A stretch of 13,180 bases of DNA from Planctomycetota bacterium (GTDB lineage: Bacteria; Planctomycetota; Planctomycetia; Gemmatales; Gemmataceae), in the NCBI GenBank assembly GCA_018970845.1, contig JAGWVO010000064.1, forward strand, positions 1 to 13,180. The letters are read 5' to 3'. The position numbers were made by a program, and so were the translations under genes. Under the pieces are notes generated by a model that did not search any database, was not told the origin of the DNA, and saw nothing but the letters and a program-made list of their open reading frames with translations. Positions 1-6,090 of this stretch are shown here, piece after piece (positions within the stretch are counted from its first letter, which is position 1; every line of letters starts with the position of its first letter).

Positions 1-459
1 ACCCAACTCGAACGCGTAAAAGGCCCTTGCGCTTGATGCCAGCGACCGATAGGCGGCCAGCAGTTCTTCGCCGGGCAAAGCGGTCAGGCCGAACGACTGC
101 ATGATGACTGGAATGCCGCCCCTGGCCTCGATCGCGGCCATCGCCTCCCCGTAGGCCTTGGGATTGAACGGGTCTCCCGGCTTGTCCGGCACCACGGCAC
201 CTGCCACAAAGCCTTTTGGGCCTTTCAGTTGCGAGGCAATATCGAGGGCCTGATTCTTCTCATTTGTGGAAAGAAACGGGCCAAAGCCCGTGTCCATGTT
301 CACGGCGGGCACCAGGCCGGCCTTCACCGTTTGTTCGATCAACGAGGCAAAACCTTCCCAGTCGATGGCTCCACCCGGGCGAAATGGCAACAAAACGGCC
401 GATATTCCGGTGATTGGCCTTCCCGGACGGGGAACGGGCCATGGGACGGGCGGTTTCAT
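1..459 (-). CDS. Dihydrodipicolinate synthase family protein, N-terminal 153 residues (3' end outside window)
   Basis: An open frame runs leftward from an ATG at 459 to base 1 without a stop, so the C-terminal half is missing. The translation begins MKPPVPWPVPRP and continues with ITGISAVLLPF, IDWEGFASLIEQTVKAGL, PAVNMDTGFG and IPVIMQSFGL. This is the early beta/alpha pattern of the DapA/N-acetylneuraminate lyase TIM-barrel family. The usual GTTGE-type loop is replaced by NMDTGFG, so it is probably not the lysine-pathway DapA but one of the uncharacterised family members known in planctomycetes. The Schiff-base lysine expected around residue 160 lies beyond the edge and cannot be checked. A GAGGA sequence sits 6 nt before the ATG and supports this start. 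The gene is divergent from pstB. Substrate unknown; family assignment is from recalled motifs. Confidence 0.7.
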   Translation of the reverse strand, partial: MKPPVPWPVPRPGRPITGISAVLLPFRPGGAIDWEGFASLIEQTVKAGLVPAVNMDTGFGPFLSTNEKNQALDIASQLKGPKGFVAGAVVPDKPGDPFNPKAYGEAMAAIEARGGIPVIMQSFGLTALPGEELLAAYRSLASSARAFYAFELG

Positions 460-644
460 GGTTGGTCCTCGCGGATAGCCTTGCAGATGCCACGATATCA
501 GGATCACGCGGCCGCCCAAGCGGGTGCGTTAGGAAGCCGCCATCCAGCGCTGAATTTCAGCCAGTCCTCTTCAGGTCTTCATCCATTCCACTCAAACTTG
601 TTGTAAAACATGATTGCCCAATCAGATCACAGGCGGCCAGCATC
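460..644. other. Divergent intergenic region between the DHDPS-like gene and pstB
   Basis: These 185 bases must hold the promoters of both divergent genes. I see no convincing sigma70 -35/-10 pair and no Pho box (CTGTCA repeats 11 bp apart). The one notable element is the 14-bp inverted repeat at 611-624, listed separately. Open frames crossing this region look like chance extensions of neighbouring frames. Confidence 0.5.
611..624. promoter_or_regulatory. 14-bp palindrome in the pstB leader (possible operator)
   Basis: TGATTGCCCAATCA consists of perfect 6-bp arms (TGATTG/CAATCA) around a CC centre. It ends 20 nt before the proposed pstB start, a position where a bound protein could block transcription or initiation. 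It does not resemble a Pho box. It could be chance; no second copy was noticed in the window. Confidence 0.25.
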
Positions 645-1484
645 ATGACCCAAGGTGTCGCTCCCGCGTTTTCCGCCATCATGTCGGAGCGGTATGGCAA
701 CCAGCAGGAACAGGCCCCCGTCGGCCACCGCGCCTCCAAGTTCTCCGTTCGCAACCTTTCGCTTTGGTACGGGCACAAGCAGGCGCTCTTTGACATCAGC
801 CTTGAGGTGCCCGAACGCTCGGTCATGGCCCTGATCGGACCATCGGGCTGCGGCAAGTCCACATTCCTCAGCACCCTCAACCGCATGATCGATTTCGTCG
901 AGGGAGTCCGCCGGGAAGGCACCATCCTTCTCGACGGGGTGGATGTCAACCGCCGCGACTGCGACCTGGTCCGATTGCGGAGGCGGGTCGGCACGGTCTT
1001 CCAGAAATCCAACCCGTTCCCCAAGTCGATCTTCGAGAATGTCGTGTACGGGCCGCGCGTCGCCGGCCTCAACGACCGGGCCAAGCTCGCGCAGATTTGC
1101 GAGCGCAGCCTCACGCGCGCCGCCTTGTGGAACGAGGTGAAGGACAGGCTCGATGAGTCCGCCCTGGCCCTTTCCGGCGGGCAGGCCCAGAGGCTTTGCA
1201 TCGCACGGGCGCTGGCCACCGACCCCGAGGTGCTCCTGCTCGACGAACCGGCAAGCGCGCTCGACCCGGCATCCACCTCCCGCATCGAGGACCTCATCTT
1301 CGAGCTCAAGGTGAACTACACGATCGTCATCGTCACCCACAACATGCAGCAGGCGGCGAGGGTTTCCGACCAGACCGCGTTCTTCTTCGAGGGCAGGCTC
1401 GTCGAGTCGGGCCCCACCAACGAGATCTACACCCGGCCCAAGATCAAGCAAACGGAAGACTACATCACCGGCCGGTTTGGATAA
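645..1484 (+). CDS. pstB: Phosphate ABC transporter ATP-binding protein PstB
   Basis: The 279-residue protein is the cytoplasmic ATPase of the high-affinity PstSCAB phosphate importer. All ABC motifs are visible: Walker A GPSGCGKST at residues 65-73, Q-loop VFQKSNPFP with Q120, signature LSGGQ at 176-180, Walker B VLLLDEP at 196-202 with catalytic E201, and the H-loop in THNMQQAARVSD with H232. PstB hallmarks are NPFPKSIFENV and the C-terminal TEDYITGRFG. The signature continues AQRL where most PstB proteins have QQRL, a mild substitution. The frame stays open upstream to 414, but homology begins near FSVRNLSLWYG (residue 33), so ATG 645 (weak AGGCGG 8 nt upstream) or ATG 681 is the likely start. 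phoU follows after 3 nt. The Pst permease and binding-protein genes are not adjacent. Confidence 0.95.
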   Translation: MTQGVAPAFSAIMSERYGNQQEQAPVGHRASKFSVRNLSLWYGHKQALFDISLEVPERSVMALIGPSGCGKSTFLSTLNRMIDFVEGVRREGTILLDGVDVNRRDCDLVRLRRRVGTVFQKSNPFPKSIFENVVYGPRVAGLNDRAKLAQICERSLTRAALWNEVKDRLDESALALSGGQAQRLCIARALATDPEVLLLDEPASALDPASTSRIEDLIFELKVNYTIVIVTHNMQQAARVSDQTAFFFEGRLVESGPTNEIYTRPKIKQTEDYITGRFG

Positions 1485-1487
1485 TCC

Positions 1488-2192
1488 ATGTCGATTCACC
1501 TGCGACGCGACCTCGACGCCATCCGCCAAGACCTCCAAGGCTTGGCGGGCCTTGTTGAAACCGCCATCTACAAGTCGATCCGCGCGCTCACGGAGCGGGA
1601 TGCCGCCCTGGCCAAGTCCGTCATCGACGGAGACAAGGCGATCGACGCCGAGGAAAACCACATCGACGAGGAATGCCTCAAGGTGCTGGCGCTCCACCAG
1701 CCCGTGGCGGTCGACCTGCGCCTGATCGCCTCGGCGATGATGATCGTCGTCGACCTGGAACGCATGGGTGACCTCGCTGAGGAGATCGCCGAGCGGGCGA
1801 TCCATCTCGCCTCGCGGCCGCCCCTGGCCATCCCGGACGACATCATCGGCATGACCGACCTTTCCATTTCCATGGTGAAGCAGTCGCTTGAGGCCTTCAT
1901 CGGCGTGGATGCCGAGATGGCGCGGCGGATCATCCGGATGGACGATGGCGTCAACGAGCTGAACAACCGGCTGATCGCCCACATCCTGAACCAGATGAGG
2001 AACAATCCCGCGCAACTGGAGGAGAACCTTTCGCTGTTCTCCGTGATCCGCTGCATCGAGCGCATCGCCGACCACGCGACCAACATCGCCGAGGATGTCT
2101 GCTACCTGGTCGAGGGCGAGATCGTCCGCCACACCGATCGCTCCCAGGTGCTGGGCAGGCCGCGAACCCGGTCACTGAGGTCCACCTCATGA
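1488..2192 (+). CDS. phoU: Phosphate signalling protein PhoU
   Basis: PhoU is a cytoplasmic, all-helical, metal-binding protein that links Pst transporter activity to the PhoR/PhoB system and keeps the Pho response off when phosphate is plentiful. The 234-residue length matches the family. Two tandem three-helix repeats are apparent. The first carries the metal-site motif DLERMGD (residues 89-95) and the second ERIADHATNIAED (191-203); both match the family's E/D-x3-D pattern. CYLVEGE follows the second motif, as is typical. The last 20 or so residues (RHTDRSQ to RSTS) form a basic, probably disordered tail. The start lies 3 nt after the pstB stop with no clear Shine-Dalgarno, suggesting coupling to pstB translation. 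Its stop overlaps the start of the regulator gene. Confidence 0.95.
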   Translation: MSIHLRRDLDAIRQDLQGLAGLVETAIYKSIRALTERDAALAKSVIDGDKAIDAEENHIDEECLKVLALHQPVAVDLRLIASAMMIVVDLERMGDLAEEIAERAIHLASRPPLAIPDDIIGMTDLSISMVKQSLEAFIGVDAEMARRIIRMDDGVNELNNRLIAHILNQMRNNPAQLEENLSLFSVIRCIERIADHATNIAEDVCYLVEGEIVRHTDRSQVLGRPRTRSLRSTS

Positions 2193-2899
2193 GCGCCACG
2201 CCAACCTCCCCGTCGTCGGCAACTCCGCACAAGATTCTCCTCATCGAGGATGAGAAGGCTCTTGCCGATGTGCTGGGTTACAACCTTCGCCGGGAAGGCT
2301 ACGAGGTCTCGGTGGCCCACGACGGACAGGAGGGGATCGACGCGGCGCGCTCAAGGCCACACGACCTTGTCATCCTCGACATCATGCTGCCGACGATGTC
2401 GGGGCTTGATGTCCTGCGGGAATTGCGCGCGCACGAGAAAACACGCGAAATCCCGATCATCATCCTCACCGCGAAGTCGGAGGAAGCCGACCAGGTGACG
2501 GGCCTGTCGATGGGCGCCGACGATTATGTGACCAAGCCGTTCAGCGTGAAGGTTTTGATGCAACGCATCAAGGCCGTCAAAAGGCGCGCCGAAACCGGCG
2601 TCGAAACCCGGGACGAGGTGGCTCACGGTTGCATCCGGATCGACCGCACCCGCCATCGCGCGTATGTTGAAAACCGCGAACTCGACCTCACCCCCACCGA
2701 GTTCCGCCTTTTGGAGGCGATGCTCAAGCAACCCGGCCGGGCATTCACGCGCCAGCAACTCATGGACGCCTCCATCGGCGAGGGCGCGGTGGTGCTGGAA
2801 CGCACCATCGATGTCCACATCAAGACGCTTCGCCGCAAGATGGGCGAGGTGGAACATGTCGAAACCGTCCGCGGAGTGGGCTATAGGCTCAAGGAGTAA
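2189..2899 (+). CDS. phoB: PhoB-like response regulator (OmpR/PhoB family)
   Basis: This is a 236-residue two-component transcription regulator. The receiver domain (about residues 15-130) has the acidic pocket E20/D21, the phosphoacceptor D64 in VILDIMLP, T94 in ILTAKS and K116 in DDYVTKPFS. The C-terminal winged-helix domain (about 140-236) contains LDLTPTEFRLLEAMLKQPGRAFTR and ends with the typical VETVRGVGYRLKE. The start ATG overlaps the phoU TGA (ATGA), and GAGG lies 8 nt upstream, so the two genes are translationally coupled. Position behind pstB-phoU makes PhoB the best assignment; sequence alone would fit several OmpR-family regulators. No sensor kinase gene follows: the next genes are on the other strand. 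DNA targets cannot be deduced, and no Pho box was seen in the window. Confidence 0.88.
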   Translation: MSATPTSPSSATPHKILLIEDEKALADVLGYNLRREGYEVSVAHDGQEGIDAARSRPHDLVILDIMLPTMSGLDVLRELRAHEKTREIPIIILTAKSEEADQVTGLSMGADDYVTKPFSVKVLMQRIKAVKRRAETGVETRDEVAHGCIRIDRTRHRAYVENRELDLTPTEFRLLEAMLKQPGRAFTRQQLMDASIGEGAVVLERTIDVHIKTLRRKMGEVEHVETVRGVGYRLKE

Positions 2900-3086
2900 T
2901 CCTCCGCACGCGATGCGGCCTGCGCCCAAAGCCGACTAGAGCGACAAAGATAAAGTCCCCAAGGGACTGATGCATCGGATTCTTCTGACGGACCTTCAAA
3001 ATCCCTGATTCCAGCTTTATTTCTTTGGATTGTTTGAAACACGGATTCTCCAAATTATTGGGAAATGACTTGAAGAACTGTCAATG
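2900..3086. other. Intergenic region between convergent phoB and lipoprotein genes
   Basis: No gene is supported here. A short hairpin, AGTCCC-CAA-GGGACT at 2954-2968, lies 55 nt after the phoB stop but is not followed by a T-run, so it is a poor terminator candidate for the plus strand. The opposing minus-strand terminator begins at 3087. Confidence 0.5.
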
Positions 3087-3116
3087 AAAAAGGTCCATGC
3101 CCGGGGGGCACGGACC
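3087..3116 (-). terminator. Rho-independent terminator of the DUF1559-lipoprotein unit
   Basis: Read on the minus strand, GGTCCGTGCCC-CCC-GGGCATGGACC forms an 11-position stem with one C/A mismatch and a 3-nt loop. It is followed directly by TTTTT. It starts 21 nt after the lipoprotein stop codon. Stem, loop, T-run and placement all fit an intrinsic terminator. Confidence 0.88.
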
Positions 3117-3137
3117 GGTGATCTCTGACGCTGCCTA

Positions 3138-3521
3138 TCAGTTGGAAAGCTTGATTTCCACAGTGCCTCCCGCCGCGATGGATACCTTGTTGGCCGCATC
3201 GGGCGAAAGATACTTCTTGTTGATTCCCTTCAGGAAGGCCATCGCCTTGGCGTTTTCAGCCACCGGGCCGATCGAGTAGACATAGTCTCCCGGAACAGCC
3301 TTGCCCTTGAAGGAGCCGTCCTTTTCCACCTTGCCTCCAGATGGCAGCCCGCCGGAGAAGGTTGGCTGGAGGATGACGCTTACATTGGGAACCGGGCGAC
3401 CGGCCGCGTCCGTCAGCTTGCCCTTGAATTCGGCGCCATCCTGCCTGGTTCCGGGGTTGTAACCGCAACCAGCCAGGATGGACAAGAAACCCAATAAAAA
3501 CCCGGTAACTCTCACCGACAT
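3138..3521 (-). CDS. Small lipoprotein with carboxypeptidase-regulatory-like (transthyretin-like) domain
   Basis: The 127-residue protein has a lipoprotein signal peptide: MSVRVTGFLLGFLSI, then lipobox L16-A17-G18-C19. The mature part, EFKGKLTDAAGRPVPNVSVILQPT, followed later by KDGSFKGKAVPGDYVYSI, resembles the small beta-sandwich carboxypeptidase-regulatory-like domains common in planctomycete lipoproteins. These are thought to be structural or binding modules without catalytic residues. ATG 3521 has GGGAGG 7 nt upstream; an in-frame TTG one codon earlier (3524) is possible but badly spaced. The gene starts 16 nt after the stop of the DUF1559 gene, and its Shine-Dalgarno lies in that gap, so the two are almost certainly one transcript. 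Such DUF1559-lipoprotein pairs recur in planctomycetes as I recall. Ligand and function are unknown. Confidence 0.85.
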   Translation of the reverse strand: MSVRVTGFLLGFLSILAGCGYNPGTRQDGAEFKGKLTDAAGRPVPNVSVILQPTFSGGLPSGGKVEKDGSFKGKAVPGDYVYSIGPVAENAKAMAFLKGINKKYLSPDAANKVSIAAGGTVEIKLSN

Positions 3522-3537
3522 CAACCAGCCTCCCTGC

Positions 3538-4632
3538 TTACTCGTCCAGATTTACCGAGCGTCCATCCTGTGCCCCGATGGCATACTTGATGGTTATCGG
3601 ATTGATCGTATCCTTGATAATCCTAACGCTGCCGTCGCCCATGACGGCATTCACAACGCCCGAGTGGAACGAGAAAGGCTCGTCGTTGGGACCGCAGTTG
3701 TTGACTGACCACGGGCAGTTGGAGGGACCGCCGACAGGGGTGGCATTGTTGTTGATCTTGGCAACTTTGCTTGAAGTGTCATTGCTCGGCCCCGAAAAAC
3801 CGTTGGCGAAGGCATCCGGGTCGGCCCAGGCATAGACGCGGCGGGCGTTGGTCAAGCCGCCGGAAGGATTGGACATGGGCGCAACGGAAGTCGCTGCCGC
3901 CGAATCACGGGACGACATGGCACCAAACAACGCGACATTGGGATGGGCCCGACCGGCATCCTCGATCAGCAGGATTGTGTTGCTCGTTCCATCAAGAACC
4001 GAGGCCATGCCGGAGCCGACATTTGAAAGCATCCCGGCAACCTTCACACCGGAGGAGTTGCGGACTAGCGTCGTGTCATCGACATCGCTGAGGGCGCAGA
4101 CCATGTAATCCACACCGCCAAGGCCCCAAACGGGATCCCGCGATGGACCGGAGATTGGTGATGACGGGCAGACAAATGTCTTGATCTGAGTCTTCGCGGC
4201 ATCGAAGGATGTTTGCGAAGCGTCGTATGGCATGCCCCTGCAGACCGTGGCGCTCACAAGCGAACGGGGGTGAATCAACGCGGAGGGGTTGTAGGTATAC
4301 GGGGTGGTGAAGTCGAATAGCTTGTAAACCTGCTCCTGCTCGATGTAGGGAAGGATTTGCGTGCCAAACGAATGCACCTGGTAAACCGTGGAACTGGAAC
4401 CCGTGGAGTCAACCTGCCCGGGTCCGGGAAGTTGGCCGTAGGTTGATTCATAAGTGTTGACCGCCAAGCCCATTTGCTTGAGGTTGTTGGCGCAACTCAT
4501 CCGGTTGGCTGCCTCACGCACCTTCTGCACCGCGGGTACCAAAAGGCCGATGAGCACCGCGATGATCGCGATGACCACGAGCAGTTCTATCAAGGTGAAC
4601 GCCGACCGGCGCCCAGATCGAAATTCATTCAC
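3538..4632 (-). CDS. DUF1559 domain protein with prepilin-type N-terminal cleavage/methylation motif (first copy)
   Basis: The 364-residue protein starts MNEFRSGRRSA and then has FTLIELLVV with F12 as the expected first residue after prepilin-peptidase cleavage and E16 as the conserved glutamate. A single hydrophobic helix follows (IAIIAVLIGLLVPAV). The DUF1559 domain follows (LKQMGLAVNTYEST, LPYIEQE, VCPSSP, MASVLDGTSNTILLIEDAGR) and ends with the H-X9-DG motif, H323 to D333-G334. Position -1 is alanine rather than the usual glycine. These proteins are presumed pseudopilin-like surface or envelope proteins; their function is not established. GTG at 4632 is chosen because AAAGGAG lies exactly 8 nt upstream and because F12 then aligns with F12 of the second copy. 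ATG at 4656 and the longer frame to 4755 are less likely. The lipoprotein gene follows directly. Confidence 0.93.
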   Translation of the reverse strand: MNEFRSGRRSAFTLIELLVVIAIIAVLIGLLVPAVQKVREAANRMSCANNLKQMGLAVNTYESTYGQLPGPGQVDSTGSSSTVYQVHSFGTQILPYIEQEQVYKLFDFTTPYTYNPSALIHPRSLVSATVCRGMPYDASQTSFDAAKTQIKTFVCPSSPISGPSRDPVWGLGGVDYMVCALSDVDDTTLVRNSSGVKVAGMLSNVGSGMASVLDGTSNTILLIEDAGRAHPNVALFGAMSSRDSAAATSVAPMSNPSGGLTNARRVYAWADPDAFANGFSGPSNDTSSKVAKINNNATPVGGPSNCPWSVNNCGPNDEPFSFHSGVVNAVMGDGSVRIIKDTINPITIKYAIGAQDGRSVNLDE

Positions 4633-4817
4633 TTTGGCCACTCCTTTACAAGACATTTTCTGGATTGGCGTGCGGGAAGGAACAACCTGCCAGCCGACAC
4701 AATCCTGACGAACGAACGATATCTTTGATTCCGGAAGTTGGTGTGATGAGGGCATGAATGTTGGATGAAGAAAGCCAAATCAGGTCCGCATGACGATTGG
4801 CGATCAGATGGGAAGAA
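4633..4817. other. Intergenic region upstream of the first DUF1559 gene
   Basis: Apart from the Shine-Dalgarno at 4641-4647 I see no clear promoter motif. I also see no convincing terminator for the phytase-like gene that ends at 4818, so read-through from that gene cannot be excluded. Confidence 0.4.
4641..4647 (-). promoter_or_regulatory. Shine-Dalgarno AAAGGAG deciding the GTG start of the first DUF1559 gene
   Basis: AAAGGAG on the minus strand is a near-perfect anti-16S match with 8 nt to GTG 4632. It lies inside the frame if the upstream ATGs at 4656 or 4755 were used, so it argues against them. Confidence 0.75.
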
Positions 4818-6002
4818 TCATGGTTTCGCGAAAGCGAGGTCCAGGGCGGAAACCGCGAAAGCGAACACCCGAAAGGGCGCTTCGGCGACAAAATCATTGT
4901 CCGCCGTGACGAGCAGGAGTTTCCGGCCATCGGGCAGGTCCGGACCAAAGGCGAGGCCCTCGATTTTTTCAGGAAACGAAGCTCCGGCAAGGCCGTATCG
5001 CGGATCCAACAGATCAATCAGAACCCTTTTTGGCATCGGCGCGATTTCGGCGGAAGCCTTGCGCTCGGGCAACGCCGCCATCCGTGTGATTTCGGATGCC
5101 CCGCGGATCGTGGCCCAATGGATTTTCTTGGCCTTGGCTTCCTTTCCAGCCAAGCCGTCCCGCTCAATCACGAGAAAGGAGTCGGGACCGGCGGCAAGGA
5201 TCTCGTTGACGCCATGCGAAGGATTGTCTAGCCGGTAGGCGTATTCGCGAGCGGCGCCCGTTCCGATGCCAATCGCGACCATCCGGCAAAGCCGGCCGAC
5301 GCGCTTGCCCGCGGCATCGAGCGCGCCATCCTGGATGAGGGGGCTTTGCATGATGCCGAAAAGCGTCTTTCCATCGGCGGAGATGGCCAACCCTTCCATG
5401 CCCCGGTTGGGTTGCCGACCCCTGTTGTTGGCCGGAGGCAATTCGCCCATGGGTGATTCCGAGATTATTTCCGGGAGGTAGTTCGCGGGAACGGCCAGCT
5501 TGCGAATCCATTCCCCCCGGGGGGAGAATTCAGCAATGGCAGGTCCGTATTCATCGGAAATGAAGAAAGTCCCGCCGCGGCCCATCCGGATTCCCTCGGG
5601 GTCGAAGCGCGCCGGGCCGGGCTTTTTCGACCCGGTGAGCGGCGCGCCGCCCGGGCCCGACAACAATGTCGTGGACAGGAGCCTGATGGATACAGGTTGC
5701 CCGGCGCCCGGTTTCACCGTGATTTCCATCCGGTGAACCCGGCAGCGGTAATCGGAGGCGCCGTCGCCAGGCCCCCGGTCCGAAGCGAGGATATAAGTGT
5801 TGTCCTTGCCCGTGTAATCGATGGCCGAACCCATGCCGCCAAGGCGGTCGTGGGGAATACCTTGGGCATCTTTGCCCTTGAGTTTCGACAAATCACGCAT
5901 GTTTCCAGGCAACGATCCCTGGCCCAGGAATTCCGGTTCGGCGCGGGCAACCGAAATAAGCCAGACCATGAGAATGGCGGCTTGGCAACGGATTGAAGGC
6001 AT
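4818..6002 (-). CDS. Secreted phytase-like (PF13449, esterase-like activity of phytase) protein
   Basis: The 394-residue protein begins with a plausible Sec signal peptide, MPSIRCQAAILMVWLISVARA, with a likely cut after ARA. The rest carries the repeated beta-strand motifs of the phytase-like family: LGGMGSAIDYTGKDNTYILASDRG, ARFDPEGIRMGRGGTFFISDEYGPAIAEFSPRG, NRGMEGLAISADGKTLFGIMQSPL, and later FPEKIEGLAFGPDL with LLVTADNDF. Several acidic residues (DPEG, SDEYG, MEG, DND) could bind calcium as in propeller phytases. The family name comes from homology; an actual phosphatase or esterase activity is not shown. ATG 6002 gives a cleaner, positively charged signal peptide than the alternative ATG 6014; neither has a good Shine-Dalgarno. 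Release of phosphate from organic esters would fit the nearby pho genes, but that link is inference. Confidence 0.85.
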   Translation of the reverse strand: MPSIRCQAAILMVWLISVARAEPEFLGQGSLPGNMRDLSKLKGKDAQGIPHDRLGGMGSAIDYTGKDNTYILASDRGPGDGASDYRCRVHRMEITVKPGAGQPVSIRLLSTTLLSGPGGAPLTGSKKPGPARFDPEGIRMGRGGTFFISDEYGPAIAEFSPRGEWIRKLAVPANYLPEIISESPMGELPPANNRGRQPNRGMEGLAISADGKTLFGIMQSPLIQDGALDAAGKRVGRLCRMVAIGIGTGAAREYAYRLDNPSHGVNEILAAGPDSFLVIERDGLAGKEAKAKKIHWATIRGASEITRMAALPERKASAEIAPMPKRVLIDLLDPRYGLAGASFPEKIEGLAFGPDLPDGRKLLLVTADNDFVAEAPFRVFAFAVSALDLAFAKP

Positions 6003-6041
6003 GGCCGGATCCATTCGGAGCGACGGGGCTTGGAGAACAAT

Positions 6042-6066
6042 TCGGGTCCGCCAATGGCGGACCCGA
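6042..6066 (-). terminator. Strong hairpin after the second DUF1559 gene, probable terminator
   Basis: TCGGGTCCGCC and GGCGGACCCGA form a perfect 11-bp stem around a 3-nt loop. It lies 24 nt after the DUF1559 stop codon at 6091. On the minus strand it is followed by ATTGTTCT, a weak T-tract, so termination may be partial. It also sits 39 nt before the phytase-like start and could instead be a leader structure or an mRNA-end stabiliser. Confidence 0.55.
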
Positions 6067-6090
6067 GGGAAAGCAACACTAGCAAGGAAA

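Noticed and set aside
229..606. Small plus-strand frames covering the left end
   Set aside because: The minus-strand frame 459-1 has clear TIM-barrel family motifs and a Shine-Dalgarno, so these plus-strand frames are shadows.
580..612. Possible sigma70 promoter upstream of pstB
   Set aside because: AT-rich words such as TTGTTG and TAAAAC are present but no -35/-10 pair has acceptable spacing; planctomycete promoters are too poorly known to force a call.
627..2132. 501-codon open frame on the minus strand opposite pstB and phoU
   Set aside because: It lies antisense to two unmistakable genes, is rich in D, G, H and R as expected from complementing GC-rich codons, and shows no recognisable domain.
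2954..2968. Hairpin AGTCCC-CAA-GGGACT downstream of phoB as a terminator
   Set aside because: Only 6 bp and no T-run follows on the plus strand; kept only as a remark in the intergenic entry.
3079..3085. CTGTCAA as a Pho box half-site
   Set aside because: A single copy with no partner 11 bp away, and it lies next to the terminator of a convergent gene, not upstream of a start.
3522..3524. TTG start for the lipoprotein gene
   Set aside because: The adjacent ATG at 3521 has better Shine-Dalgarno spacing (7 nt against 4 nt) and gives the same lipobox.
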